The notes under the pieces are model-generated. The model ran no database searches and was not told where the DNA came from. It saw only the letters and a program-made list of their open reading frames with translations. A stretch of DNA of 19,595 nt, taken from NCBI GenBank assembly GCA_900554625.1, contig USHP01000006.1:1-19595 (forward strand), given 5' to 3'. A program made the translations under genes and the position numbers. The DNA comes from an uncultured Eubacteriales bacterium. GTDB lineage: Bacteria; Bacillota; Clostridia; Oscillospirales; Oscillospiraceae. Below, one piece after another: positions 1-6,165 of this stretch; within the stretch, counting starts at the first letter, position 1, and each line of letters begins with the position of its first letter.

Positions 1-25
1 TGTATGAACTGTCCGCAAAAAATGA

Positions 26-967
26 CCGACTGACCTGCAGCAGCGGGAAGGCCGTATCGTCCGCCAGGGCAACGAAAACAAGGAGGTCGATATTTACACC
101 TATGTCACGGAGAACACCTTCGACAGCTACCTGTATCAGTTGGTGGAATCCAAGCAGAAGTTCATTGGGCAGATCATGACCAGCAAATCCCCAGTGCGCT
201 CTGCGGAGGACATTGACGAAACCGCCCTGAGCTATGCGGAAATCAAGGCGCTGTGCGCCGGCAATCCCCACATCAAGGAGAAGATGGATCTGGACATTGA
301 TGTGTCTCGCCTAAAGCTGCTCAAGGCCAATCATCTGAGCCAGCGCTATTCGCTGGAGGATCAGATTATCAAGGAGTTTCCGCAGAAAATCCGGTCATTG
401 GAACAGCGCATTGAGGGCTATCAGACAGATATTGACCAGCGCAAAAGAAACACCGAGCCCAACGAGGACGGCTTCTCTACGATGTTTATGCCGGGCGGCA
501 CGGTAAGAGAAAAGAAGGCCGCCGGCGATGCCATCCTCGGCCTTTGCAAGTCCATGACAAGCCCAGAGCCGATTTCCATCGGTCAGTACCGAGGCTTTGA
601 TATGGAGCTGTCCTTCGATACCTTCAGCCGGGAATATAAAATCACGCTGATTCATCAGCTGCGGCACACAGTCACGCTGGGTACGGACATCTTCGGCAAT
701 ATTCAACGACTGGATAACACCCTCGGTGCTTTTGAGGAACGAATGGCAGCGTGTGCCGATCAGCTGGAGAACACCCGGGTTCAGCTTGAAAATGCAAAGG
801 CAGAGGTTCAGAAGCCCTTCCCCCAGGAGGAGGAACTGAAAACCAAATCGGCACGGCTAAATGAACTGAATGCAATGCTCAATCTCGACAAAAGAGAGAA
901 CGAGATCGTTGACGGTGAGCGTGGCGAGGAGGAGCCGCAAAAATCATCCGCAGACAGAGAACGCTAA
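26..967 (+). pseudogene. C-terminal remnant of ICE SNF2-type helicase/methylase
   Basis: This is the tail of the very large DEAD/DEAH (SNF2-like) helicase, often fused to an N6 adenine methylase, found in clostridial ICEs. Full-length relatives are well over 1,500 residues; about 313 codons remain here. The frame opens with P-T-D-L and then helicase motif VI (QREGRIVRQGN, bases about 38-70), followed by the family's long coiled-coil tail. The C-terminus appears natural and ends in DRER. In this frame TGA codons stand at 5-7 and 23-25. Relatives normally have a W-R-P-x-D-L stretch before motif VI, and only P-T-D-L is kept here. The earliest ATG-like restart is the GTG near position 140. I infer a 5'-truncated gene, a recombination junction or an assembly join. 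The role as ICE DNA-processing enzyme is family knowledge; this fragment lacks the ATP-binding half and cannot be an active helicase. Confidence 0.75.
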
Positions 968-972
968 AAAAT

Positions 973-1009
973 CACAGCGGCAATGAGGAATACCTGCATT
1001 GCCGCTGTG
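973..1009. terminator. 13-bp perfect stem-loop after helicase remnant
   Basis: Arms at 973-985 and 997-1009 pair perfectly around an 11-base loop, starting 6 bases after the helicase stop codon. On the + strand no T-run follows the stem. On the - strand the stem is followed by a run of T (the A-run at 966-971 of the + strand), so it is a better intrinsic terminator for leftward transcription. It probably acts in both directions and insulates the helicase transcript from the cargo genes. Confidence 0.6.
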
Positions 1010-1193
1010 TTCGCAACAAGGCATTGAATCATCGTGTCCACTTTTGAAAAAGCAAATCAAAAATAAATATTTTTCGTGCCTACTTTTCTTGACTACTACA
1101 AGTAGGCTGCCGCATTTTCTGAGTTCGTTGTGAAAAGTGCGTGTGCGCATCAAAAGTTCGGTGTAAAAAATGTTGTTTCAAGTCCAAAGCTCG
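1010..1193. other. AT-rich intergenic stretch upstream of first cargo gene
   Basis: No convincing gene lies between the helicase terminator and the promoter of the first ATPase. Two weak structures are visible. A 7-bp inverted repeat (CCTACTT at 1079-1085, AAGTAGG at 1100-1106) could form a small hairpin. An A/T-rich block around 1054-1075 includes a 14-bp sequence that recurs after the last cargo gene. Confidence 0.5.
1058..1071 (+). repeat. 14-bp direct repeat, left copy
   Basis: CAAAAATAAATATT at 1058-1071 is repeated exactly at 6061-6074. The two copies lie just outside the cargo genes. This could be the footprint of an insertion, or a coincidence in A/T-rich spacer DNA. Confidence 0.4.
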
Positions 1194-1222
1194 TTGCATT
1201 TTTTGCGATTCGGTGGTATACT
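1194..1222 (+). promoter_or_regulatory. Sigma-A promoter of first DUF4143 ATPase
   Basis: TTGCAT at 1194-1199 and TATACT at 1217-1222 are separated by exactly 17 bp, close to the vegetative consensus. Transcription would begin near 1229-1230, leaving a leader of about 25 bases before the ATG at 1254. The -10 box lies in the left arm of a short inverted repeat (ATACT at 1218-1222, AGTAT at 1231-1235), a possible operator. Confidence 0.75.
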
Positions 1223-1253
1223 ATATTTGCAGTATGAGATAGGGGGTGCAAGT

Positions 1254-2552
1254 ATGTACCGAATCGCAATGGAAAAGCTACTAAAATGGAAAGAAAGCAA
1301 ACGGCGGAAGCCGTTGATTATCGAGGGAGCACGGCAGGTTGGGAAAACCTGGCTGATGAAGGAATTCGGGAGGCTCTATTATACCGATACCGTATATATC
1401 AACTTCGATTCCAATTCCAGAATGGCCGAGCTGTTTGCCTCTGATTTGGATACAGATCGTTTGATTATGGGGTTGGAATTGTATTCCGGTCGAAAAATTG
1501 ATCCCGACCACACCCTCCTGATTTTTGATGAGGTGCAGGAAGTGCCGAGAGCGCTCAGCTCTCTCAAGTACTTTTACGAAAATGCACCGGAGTACCACAT
1601 TATATGTGCAGGCTCTCTGCTGGGCATTGCCCTGCACGGAGGTACTTCTTTCCCGGTGGGCAAAGTGGACTTCCTGAAGCTATACCCGCTCTCTTTCAAG
1701 GAGTTTTTGATGGCCACCGGAAAGGAGCGTTTTGCAGAGCTGCTCAGCAGGCAGGATTATCCGATGATCACGAGCTTTAAGCAGACCTACATTGATGCGC
1801 TCAAGCAGTACTATTTTGTGGGCGGTATGCCGGAAGTGGTGCAGAGCTTTGCGGAGAACAAGGATTTTAATGAGGTCCGTGAGATACAAAAGAGAATCCT
1901 TGCCGCTTATGAGCAGGACTTTTCCAAACACGCACCGAACGAGATCGTTCCCAAGATCCGTATGCTTTGGAACAGCATCCCCTCGCAGTTGGCAAGAGAA
2001 AACAAAAAGTTCGTCTATGGCCTCGTTCGGGAAGGCGCACGAGCCAAGGATTATGAAACGGCCATTCTATGGCTTTCCGATTGCGGACTGGTTCACAAGA
2101 TCAGCCGTGTCAATGCTGCCGGAATTCCCCTGAAGGCCTATGAGGACTTGAAGGCGTTCAAGCTGTTCCTTGTGGATGTGGGACTGCTTGGGTGTATGGC
2201 AGGCCTTCGCCAGCGCACCCTGCTGGACGGAAACGACCTCTTTATTGAGTTCAAAGGTGCCCTTACAGAGCAGTATGTTTGCCAGCAGCTGAAAACCCTT
2301 GAGGATCTGGGCGTTTATTACTACACCAATGACAGAGGGTCTTGTGAAATTGACTTCATCGTGGACACAGGCGAGCAAGTGATTCCCGTAGAGGTGAAGG
2401 CGGAAACCAACCTCCGGGCAAAGAGCCTGAAAACCTATCAGGAGAAGTTTGCACCAGAAATTGCCGTCCGTACTTCGATGGCGGATTTCAAAAAAGAAGA
2501 CCGGCTTGTGAATTTGCCGCTGTATGCAGTAGAGCAGATTGCCGAGCTATAA
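1254..2552 (+). CDS. AAA+ ATPase with C-terminal DUF4143 (first copy)
   Basis: A 432-aa protein of the AAA_14/DUF4143 class, common in gut bacteria and archaea and of unknown biological role. It has a Walker A motif GARQVGKT (residues 25-32), a Walker B motif LLIFDEVQ (88-95, catalytic D92-E93) and a sensor-like AGS at 119-121. A DUF4143 region follows. The C-terminus has a restriction-nuclease-like core: E365-I-D367, then V-E380-V-K382. The start is set at ATG 1254 because it follows AGGGGGTG at 1240-1247 with good spacing. An upstream in-frame ATG at 1170 lies before the promoter, so it cannot be on the same transcript. The gene is monocistronic with its own promoter and is cargo, not conjugation machinery. 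DUF4143 ATPases have been discussed as accessory or selfish genes, but nothing here proves a function. Confidence 0.9.
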   Translation: MYRIAMEKLLKWKESKRRKPLIIEGARQVGKTWLMKEFGRLYYTDTVYINFDSNSRMAELFASDLDTDRLIMGLELYSGRKIDPDHTLLIFDEVQEVPRALSSLKYFYENAPEYHIICAGSLLGIALHGGTSFPVGKVDFLKLYPLSFKEFLMATGKERFAELLSRQDYPMITSFKQTYIDALKQYYFVGGMPEVVQSFAENKDFNEVREIQKRILAAYEQDFSKHAPNEIVPKIRMLWNSIPSQLARENKKFVYGLVREGARAKDYETAILWLSDCGLVHKISRVNAAGIPLKAYEDLKAFKLFLVDVGLLGCMAGLRQRTLLDGNDLFIEFKGALTEQYVCQQLKTLEDLGVYYYTNDRGSCEIDFIVDTGEQVIPVEVKAETNLRAKSLKTYQEKFAPEIAVRTSMADFKKEDRLVNLPLYAVEQIAEL

Positions 2553-2653
2553 CTCGTAATCCATTGCGCTGCCGCTGTGATGCGCAAGCCGGGAAATGTA
2601 CCGAGTGTGTGATAGAATGAGTCTGACAAAGCTGAATTTTTAGGAGCAAAGAT

Positions 2654-3190
2654 ATGAACACTATTGTACAGTTGCTTCCTCTTGAATGTAGTGATAGAGA
2701 ACAGTTTATTTCGGATAATCAGGAAGCCTTTAATTATGGCGCAATGGAAGAATTCGGTCTTAGAGATGACCACTTCGAGGAAGATGGACAAATCATTTCT
2801 CGGGATACGATTGGGCAGTCCATTGACAGCGGCGAAGCCTACCGCATCATATTGGACGGGCAAAAAGTCGGCGGCTTAGTAATCAAAGTTGACGGTGAAA
2901 AAGGCGACCTTGATCTTCTTTTTGTTTCTCCAACTGCCCATAGCAAAGGCATCGGATATGCCGCTTGGTGCGCTGTTGAAAAACTACATCCTGAAGTGAA
3001 TGTATGGGAAACGGTCACACCGTATTTTGAGCAGCGGAATATTCATTTTTATGTTAATCGTTGCGGCTTTCACATTGTGGAGTTTTTCAACAAATATCAC
3101 CCAGATCCAAATGACCCGGAAATGTGCGCCGAAGAACTGGACAAGCAGTTCCCGGACGGAATGTTCCGGTTTGAAAAGGTCATTCGGTAA
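2654..3190 (+). CDS. GNAT-family N-acetyltransferase
   Basis: A 178-aa protein with a GNAT fold. The acetyl-CoA-binding motif A is at about residues 90-103 (F-V-S-P-T-A-H-S-K-G-I-G-Y-A), preceded by the expected beta strand (D-L-D-L-L-F). A later F-Y-V-N-R-C-G-F stretch is the usual motif B region near the C-terminus. Members transfer an acetyl group from acetyl-CoA to an amine; the substrate cannot be read from sequence. The ATG at 2654 is preceded by TAGGAGC at 2641-2647. A TAGAAT at 2613-2618 may be a -10 box, but no good -35 box is visible. The gene looks more A/T-rich than its neighbours and ends in its own terminator, suggesting an independently acquired cassette. An antitoxin-linked or drug-modifying role is possible but unsupported. 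Confidence 0.85.
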   Translation: MNTIVQLLPLECSDREQFISDNQEAFNYGAMEEFGLRDDHFEEDGQIISRDTIGQSIDSGEAYRIILDGQKVGGLVIKVDGEKGDLDLLFVSPTAHSKGIGYAAWCAVEKLHPEVNVWETVTPYFEQRNIHFYVNRCGFHIVEFFNKYHPDPNDPEMCAEELDKQFPDGMFRFEKVIR

Positions 3191-3206
3191 CTTCCGGTTT
3201 TCCGCC

Positions 3207-3243
3207 TACGGCAGCCTTTCAACAGGCTGCCGTATTCGCTTTT
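3207..3243 (+). terminator. Intrinsic terminator after GNAT gene
   Basis: TACGGCAGCC at 3207-3216 pairs perfectly with GGCTGCCGTA at 3225-3234 around an 8-base loop. TTCGCTTTT follows. It begins 16 bases after the GNAT stop codon. Confidence 0.8.
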
Positions 3244-3265
3244 CGGAAGATTTTCATTTGCACAT

Positions 3266-3294
3266 TTGTCATGATGCGCATCTGCGGATACAAT
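3266..3294 (+). promoter_or_regulatory. Sigma-A promoter of the phosphoesterase/RNA-ligase operon
   Basis: TTGTCA at 3266-3271 and TACAAT at 3289-3294 are 17 bp apart. The predicted transcription start near 3301 is just upstream of the ribosome binding site at 3311, so the mRNA leader is about 23 bases. The promoter drives the three genes at 3324-4626. Confidence 0.75.
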
Positions 3295-3323
3295 GGGGGC
3301 AGAAAGAAATGGAGGTGCTGCAA

Positions 3324-3479
3324 ATGTTTCGCCGTAAAGCAGAGAAACGAATGGTTGAGCTGTCCCATGACGAGGTGCGGCTGATGCGGGAAGCGCTTCT
3401 TACTTTTCGCAATAAGCTTCTTTCTGCCGGAAAGCCGACAGAGGATGTGAATGAGCTGATTATCAAGGTAATGAAATGA
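3324..3479 (+). CDS. Small (51 aa) protein, paralogue of the ICE small protein at 13269
   Basis: A 51-aa basic protein, first gene of a three-gene operon. It matches no family I can name. Its last 41 residues align without gaps to the 63-aa product at 13269-13460: 22 of 41 positions are identical, including F-R-N-x-L-L and K-P-T-E-D-x-N-x-L-I. ATG 3324 is chosen because GGAGG at 3311-3315 lies 8 bases upstream; the in-frame ATG at 3309 would have no such site. The stop codon is 9 bases before the TTG start of the phosphoesterase gene, so the two are probably translationally coupled. The sequence suggests a helical regulator or adaptor, which is inference. Confidence 0.75.
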   Translation: MFRRKAEKRMVELSHDEVRLMREALLTFRNKLLSAGKPTEDVNELIIKVMK

Positions 3480-3488
3480 GGTGCGCAA

Positions 3489-4088
3489 TTGGCAAACTTT
3501 TATATCTCCGATCTGCATATCGGGCATGAAAATATTCTGCGGTTTGATAACAGGCCCTTCGCGGATGTCAATGAGATGAATAACAAGCTCATAGAAAACT
3601 GGAACGCCAGAGTTCACAGTAACGATACGGTATACATCCTTGGTGATTTCATCTGGGCAAAGGAAAGCGAGTGGCCGTCTATTGTTGGTTCGCTTGGCGG
3701 CAACAAGGTGCTGATACGGGGCAATCACGATCCCAAGCAATTCAGCGCTGCCACAAAGCGTATGTTCCAAGAAATTACGGACTTGAAGGAAATCAAGGAC
3801 AGCGGCAAGCATGTTGTGATGTGTCATTATCCGATTCCCTTCTTCCGTGCCAGCTTCGCTTCGACAGCGTTCATGCTCTACGGGCATGTCCATCAGACGA
3901 TTGAATATGAGTATATCGCAAAGCTACGCCGTGAGGTAAAGGCAAATTCCACCGGTTACGGCACGCCGAACGGTAACTTCATCAATGTCGGTTGCATGAT
4001 GCCGTATATGGATTACACGCCGAGAACGCTGGATGAGATTATAGAAGGAGATGCAAGATACTATGAAGAAAATCCCGACGCTCTTTGA
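3489..4088 (+). CDS. Calcineurin-like metallophosphoesterase
   Basis: A 199-aa metallophosphoesterase with every metal-binding motif of the family: D8-x-H10 (SDLHIGH), G52-D53, G78-N79-H80-D81, C-H113-Y-P, and G132-H133-V-H135. Such enzymes use two metal ions to hydrolyse phosphomonoesters or phosphodiesters, often on nucleic-acid ends or cyclic nucleotides. The length matches short phage and ICE members. The start is TTG at 3489, preceded by GAGGTG at 3478-3483, which overlaps the previous gene's stop codon. The end overlaps the RNA-ligase-like gene by 26 bases. Position between a small adaptor-like gene and a ligase suggests processing of RNA termini. The substrate is inferred from context only. 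Confidence 0.88.
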   Translation: MANFYISDLHIGHENILRFDNRPFADVNEMNNKLIENWNARVHSNDTVYILGDFIWAKESEWPSIVGSLGGNKVLIRGNHDPKQFSAATKRMFQEITDLKEIKDSGKHVVMCHYPIPFFRASFASTAFMLYGHVHQTIEYEYIAKLRREVKANSTGYGTPNGNFINVGCMMPYMDYTPRTLDEIIEGDARYYEENPDAL

Positions 4089-4626
4089 GCGGGTATTTGA
4101 CAACCATCATAAAGTCGGAATTAACAACAAGGTTTATCCCGACATGGAATGGGTTCTTGGTGGCGAGGGAACTGCAACCGAAAAAATCGACGGCAGCTGC
4201 TGCGCGGTGATAGACGGAGTCTTCTATAAAAGATACGATGCAAAACGCGGCAAGATTCCGCCGGCGAATGCGATTCCCTGCTGCGATCCGGACCCCATAA
4301 CCGGCCACTGGCCGCATTGGATTCCCGTGGACGAGAGCGACAAGAGCAATATCTGGTTCATGGAAGCCTATCGCAATGCCGGCTGCCCTACGGAGGAAGG
4401 CACTTACGAAGCAATCGGTCCGCATTTCCGCGCAAACCCATACGGACTTGAAAAAGATGTGATCGAGAAGCACGGCATTCGCGTTTTGCCGGATGTGCCG
4501 AGAAATTTCGAGGGAATTCGTGATTACCTTGAGAAGCACAACATCGAGGGCATCGTATTTTGGAAGGACGGACAGCCGCAGTGCAAGATTAAGCGCAGCG
4601 ATTTCGGGTTTCCGTGGGGAGAATGA
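4063..4626 (+). CDS. RNA ligase-like nucleotidyltransferase (DUF5565/RLIG1-like)
   Basis: A 187-aa protein with covalent nucleotidyltransferase motifs: motif I E-K41-I-D43-G44 (predicted AMP-accepting lysine K41), a Y-E106-A-I-G segment fitting motif III, E152-G-I-V-F fitting motif IV, and K165-I-K167-R168 as motif V. The order and spacing fit RNA ligases. The central P-D-P-I-T-G-H-W-P segment recalls the DUF5565/RLIG1-type ligases, from memory. Such enzymes adenylate a 5'-phosphate and seal a 3'-OH end. ATG 4063 is preferred: AAGGAG at 4045-4050 leaves no spacer for ATG 4051 and 12 bases for 4063. The gene overlaps the phosphoesterase by 26 bases, so the pair is co-translated. A terminator follows 16 bases after the stop. 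There is no separate C-terminal domain, so it is a minimal ligase. Confidence 0.8.
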   Translation: MKKIPTLFERVFDNHHKVGINNKVYPDMEWVLGGEGTATEKIDGSCCAVIDGVFYKRYDAKRGKIPPANAIPCCDPDPITGHWPHWIPVDESDKSNIWFMEAYRNAGCPTEEGTYEAIGPHFRANPYGLEKDVIEKHGIRVLPDVPRNFEGIRDYLEKHNIEGIVFWKDGQPQCKIKRSDFGFPWGE

Positions 4627-4642
4627 CAAGTACCATCTGCTC

Positions 4643-4672
4643 AGTCGCCTGATTTGAAATCGGGCGACTTTT
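4643..4672 (+). terminator. Intrinsic terminator after RNA-ligase-like gene
   Basis: AGTCGCCTGAT at 4643-4653 pairs with ATCGGGCGACT at 4659-4669 (one G-T wobble), with loop TTGAA and a T-run at 4669-4672. Confidence 0.8.
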
Positions 4673-4719
4673 GCATGAATGGTGAAAGCCTGTGCAGACA
4701 CGCATAATTGCCGCCCGTG

Positions 4720-4756
4720 TAGGCTAAAATACAAGTGCATCGTATTTTAGCCTAAA
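4720..4756. repeat. Palindromic repeat unit A upstream of second ATPase promoter
   Basis: A 13-bp perfect inverted repeat (TAGGCTAAAATAC at 4720-4732, GTATTTTAGCCTA at 4742-4754) surrounds a 9-base centre containing TGCAT. The stretch 4721-4756 recurs as unit B at 4781-4816 with 32 of 36 bases identical. It lies just upstream of the -35 box and looks like an operator half. Confidence 0.75.
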
Positions 4757-4761
4757 AACTA

Positions 4762-4790
4762 TTGATTTTCCCTCTCTCTTAGGCTATAAT
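4762..4790 (+). promoter_or_regulatory. Sigma-A promoter of second DUF4143 ATPase, between repeat units
   Basis: TTGATT at 4762-4767 and a perfect TATAAT at 4785-4790 are 17 bp apart. The -10 box is inside the left arm of palindrome unit B; the predicted transcription start (about 4797) is at its centre. Unit A ends 5 bases before the -35 box. A protein bound to both palindromes would cover the promoter, so repression, perhaps by the gene's own product, is likely by architecture. Confidence 0.8.
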
Positions 4791-4816
4791 AAAGATGCAT
4801 CGTATTTTAGCCTAAA
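4779..4816. repeat. Palindromic repeat unit B overlapping -10 box and start site
   Basis: The arms at 4779-4791 and 4803-4815 pair with one mismatch, at the base that creates TATAAT in the left arm. The centre is ATGCAT-like, as in unit A. The right arm runs into the ribosome binding site AAAGGAGG (4814-4821). Confidence 0.75.
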
Positions 4817-4828
4817 GGAGGCGGAGCA

Positions 4829-6052
4829 ATGTATATTGAGAGACAGCTTGAAAAGAAGTTTATTGCAGTCAATGAGGAGTACGCTTGTGTGCTACTGACC
4901 GGCCCGCGTCAGGTTGGAAAGTCCACCATGCTGCGGCATCTGATGGAGGGGACGGCACGAGCCGAGGTTTCGCTGGACGATTTGGAGGAGCGCAGGCTTG
5001 CCAAAACCGATCCCGCGATGTTTTTGAAGCTGCATCCCGCGCCGGTTCTCATCGATGAGGTCCAGTATGCACCGGAGCTGTTTTCGTATATCAAGATCGC
5101 CGTGGATAACGGCGCTGCCCCCGGCTCCTACTGGCTGACCGGTTCTCAGGCGTATCGCCTGATGGAGCTGGCACAGGAGTCGCTGGCCGGACGAACCGCA
5201 ATTCTTCACATGTCTGCACTGTCACAGTCGGAGCTTTGCGGTGCAATGGAGGTTTCACCCTTTTCGTTGGAGCTTGACGAATTGCAGAAGCGCAAGGCGT
5301 TGCTTTCCCCAGCCACACCGAATGGGATCTATCAAAGGATTTGGGACGGCGCACTCCCTGGTCACAGAAGCGGCAAGTATAAAGACCGGGATGTGTTTTA
5401 CAGCAGCTATATTCAGACCTATATCGACCGGGATGTGACCACCGATATTCCCGGTGTGGATAAGGTGATGTTTGCCGACTTCATTCGCGCTGCCGCCTGC
5501 AGAAGCGGCCAGATGCTGAACCTGCATGACATCGCCGGAGATGTGGGGGTCAGTGACGATACCGCAAAGCGCTGGATGAAGGAGCTTGAAAAATCCGGGA
5601 TCGTGTTCTTCCTGCACCCCTACTCCAACAATCTTCTGAAGCGGACGATCAAAACGCCGAAGATGTATTTCTTCGATACAGGGCTGGTCTCCTATCTGAC
5701 CCGGTACTCAAGCCCCGAAATTTTGATGAATGGCGCAATCAACGGAGCCATTTTAGAAAACTATGTTGTGTCGGAAATCATCAAGACCTACAGCAACAGC
5801 GCCAAGGATTGCCTGCTGCATTATTACCGGGATAAGAACAGCAACGAGATCGATCTGATTATGGAGAGCGACGGTCAGCTGCACCCCATCGAGATCAAAA
5901 AAAGCATCAACCCGCCCACACAAATTACGGGCGCTTTCAAGCTGCTGGATAAGGCCTCCGTACCGAGAGGGACAGGCGCGATCATCTGCCTTCGGGAGAC
6001 ATTGAGCGCAATCGACAGCAACACATACATTGTCCCCGTGTGGATGATCTGA
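4829..6052 (+). CDS. AAA+ ATPase with C-terminal DUF4143 (second copy)
   Basis: A 407-aa AAA_14/DUF4143 protein. Walker A is GPRQVGKS (residues 25-32), Walker B is PVLIDEVQ (72-79, D76-E77), and a T-G-S sensor follows. A predicted helix-turn-helix-like part of DUF4143 is near residues 230-255 (D-V-G-V-S-D-D-T-A-K-R-W). The C-terminus has E340-I-D342 and I-E355-I-K357. Both ATPases keep the same spacing in this core, and in both E-I-D begins 68 residues from the end, though overall sequences differ clearly. AAAGGAGG lies 7 bases before the ATG. The gene is monocistronic between the palindrome-embedded promoter and a strong terminator. Members are often found near mobile DNA; function is unknown. 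Autoregulation through the repeats is inference. Confidence 0.9.
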   Translation: MYIERQLEKKFIAVNEEYACVLLTGPRQVGKSTMLRHLMEGTARAEVSLDDLEERRLAKTDPAMFLKLHPAPVLIDEVQYAPELFSYIKIAVDNGAAPGSYWLTGSQAYRLMELAQESLAGRTAILHMSALSQSELCGAMEVSPFSLELDELQKRKALLSPATPNGIYQRIWDGALPGHRSGKYKDRDVFYSSYIQTYIDRDVTTDIPGVDKVMFADFIRAAACRSGQMLNLHDIAGDVGVSDDTAKRWMKELEKSGIVFFLHPYSNNLLKRTIKTPKMYFFDTGLVSYLTRYSSPEILMNGAINGAILENYVVSEIIKTYSNSAKDCLLHYYRDKNSNEIDLIMESDGQLHPIEIKKSINPPTQITGAFKLLDKASVPRGTGAIICLRETLSAIDSNTYIVPVWMI

Positions 6053-6060
6053 TTTCGTTC

Positions 6061-6074
6061 CAAAAATAAATATT
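6061..6074 (+). repeat. 14-bp direct repeat, right copy
   Basis: CAAAAATAAATATT at 6061-6074 matches 1058-1071 exactly. It starts 9 bases after the stop codon of the second ATPase, at the right edge of the cargo block. Confidence 0.4.
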
Positions 6075-6080
6075 CTATAC

Positions 6081-6119
6081 ACAGCCGCTTGGTTTCCAAG
6101 AGAAATCAGGCGGCTGTTT
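6081..6119 (+). terminator. Intrinsic terminator after second ATPase
   Basis: The arms at 6081-6096 and 6102-6117 form a 16-bp stem with two G-T wobbles and loop CAAGA, followed by TTTC. This separates the cargo from the core operon. I see no promoter I trust between here and the ATG at 6166. Confidence 0.8.
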
Positions 6120-6165
6120 CTATAGAGCGTGTTATCCCAAAAACATAAATGAAGGAGGAAGCAAA

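Noticed and set aside
1039..1139. CACTTTT (1039-1045) and AAAAGTG (1133-1139) as ends of a small mobile element
   Set aside because: Only seven bases pair, there is no target duplication and no transposase or longer terminal repeat, so chance is the simpler explanation.
1170..1253. N-terminal extension of the first DUF4143 ATPase from ATG 1170
   Set aside because: It lies upstream of a strong promoter at 1194-1222, lacks a ribosome binding site, and the extension is not like the family. ATG 1254 has a good site.
2564..2587. TTGCGC/GCGCAA hairpin as a terminator after the first ATPase
   Set aside because: The stem is only 6 bp with a 12-base loop and no T-run. Not strong enough to annotate.
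3000..3323. Longer form of the 51-aa protein starting inside the GNAT gene
   Set aside because: It would cross the GNAT terminator and the new promoter. The sequence before 3324 shows no protein-like conservation, and GGAGG is placed for ATG 3324.
4721..4816. Two 36-bp repeats with a 24-bp gap look like a minimal CRISPR array
   Set aside because: There are only two units, they are strongly palindromic, a -35 box fills the gap and the -10 box is inside the second unit. No cas genes are near. An operator pair explains them better.
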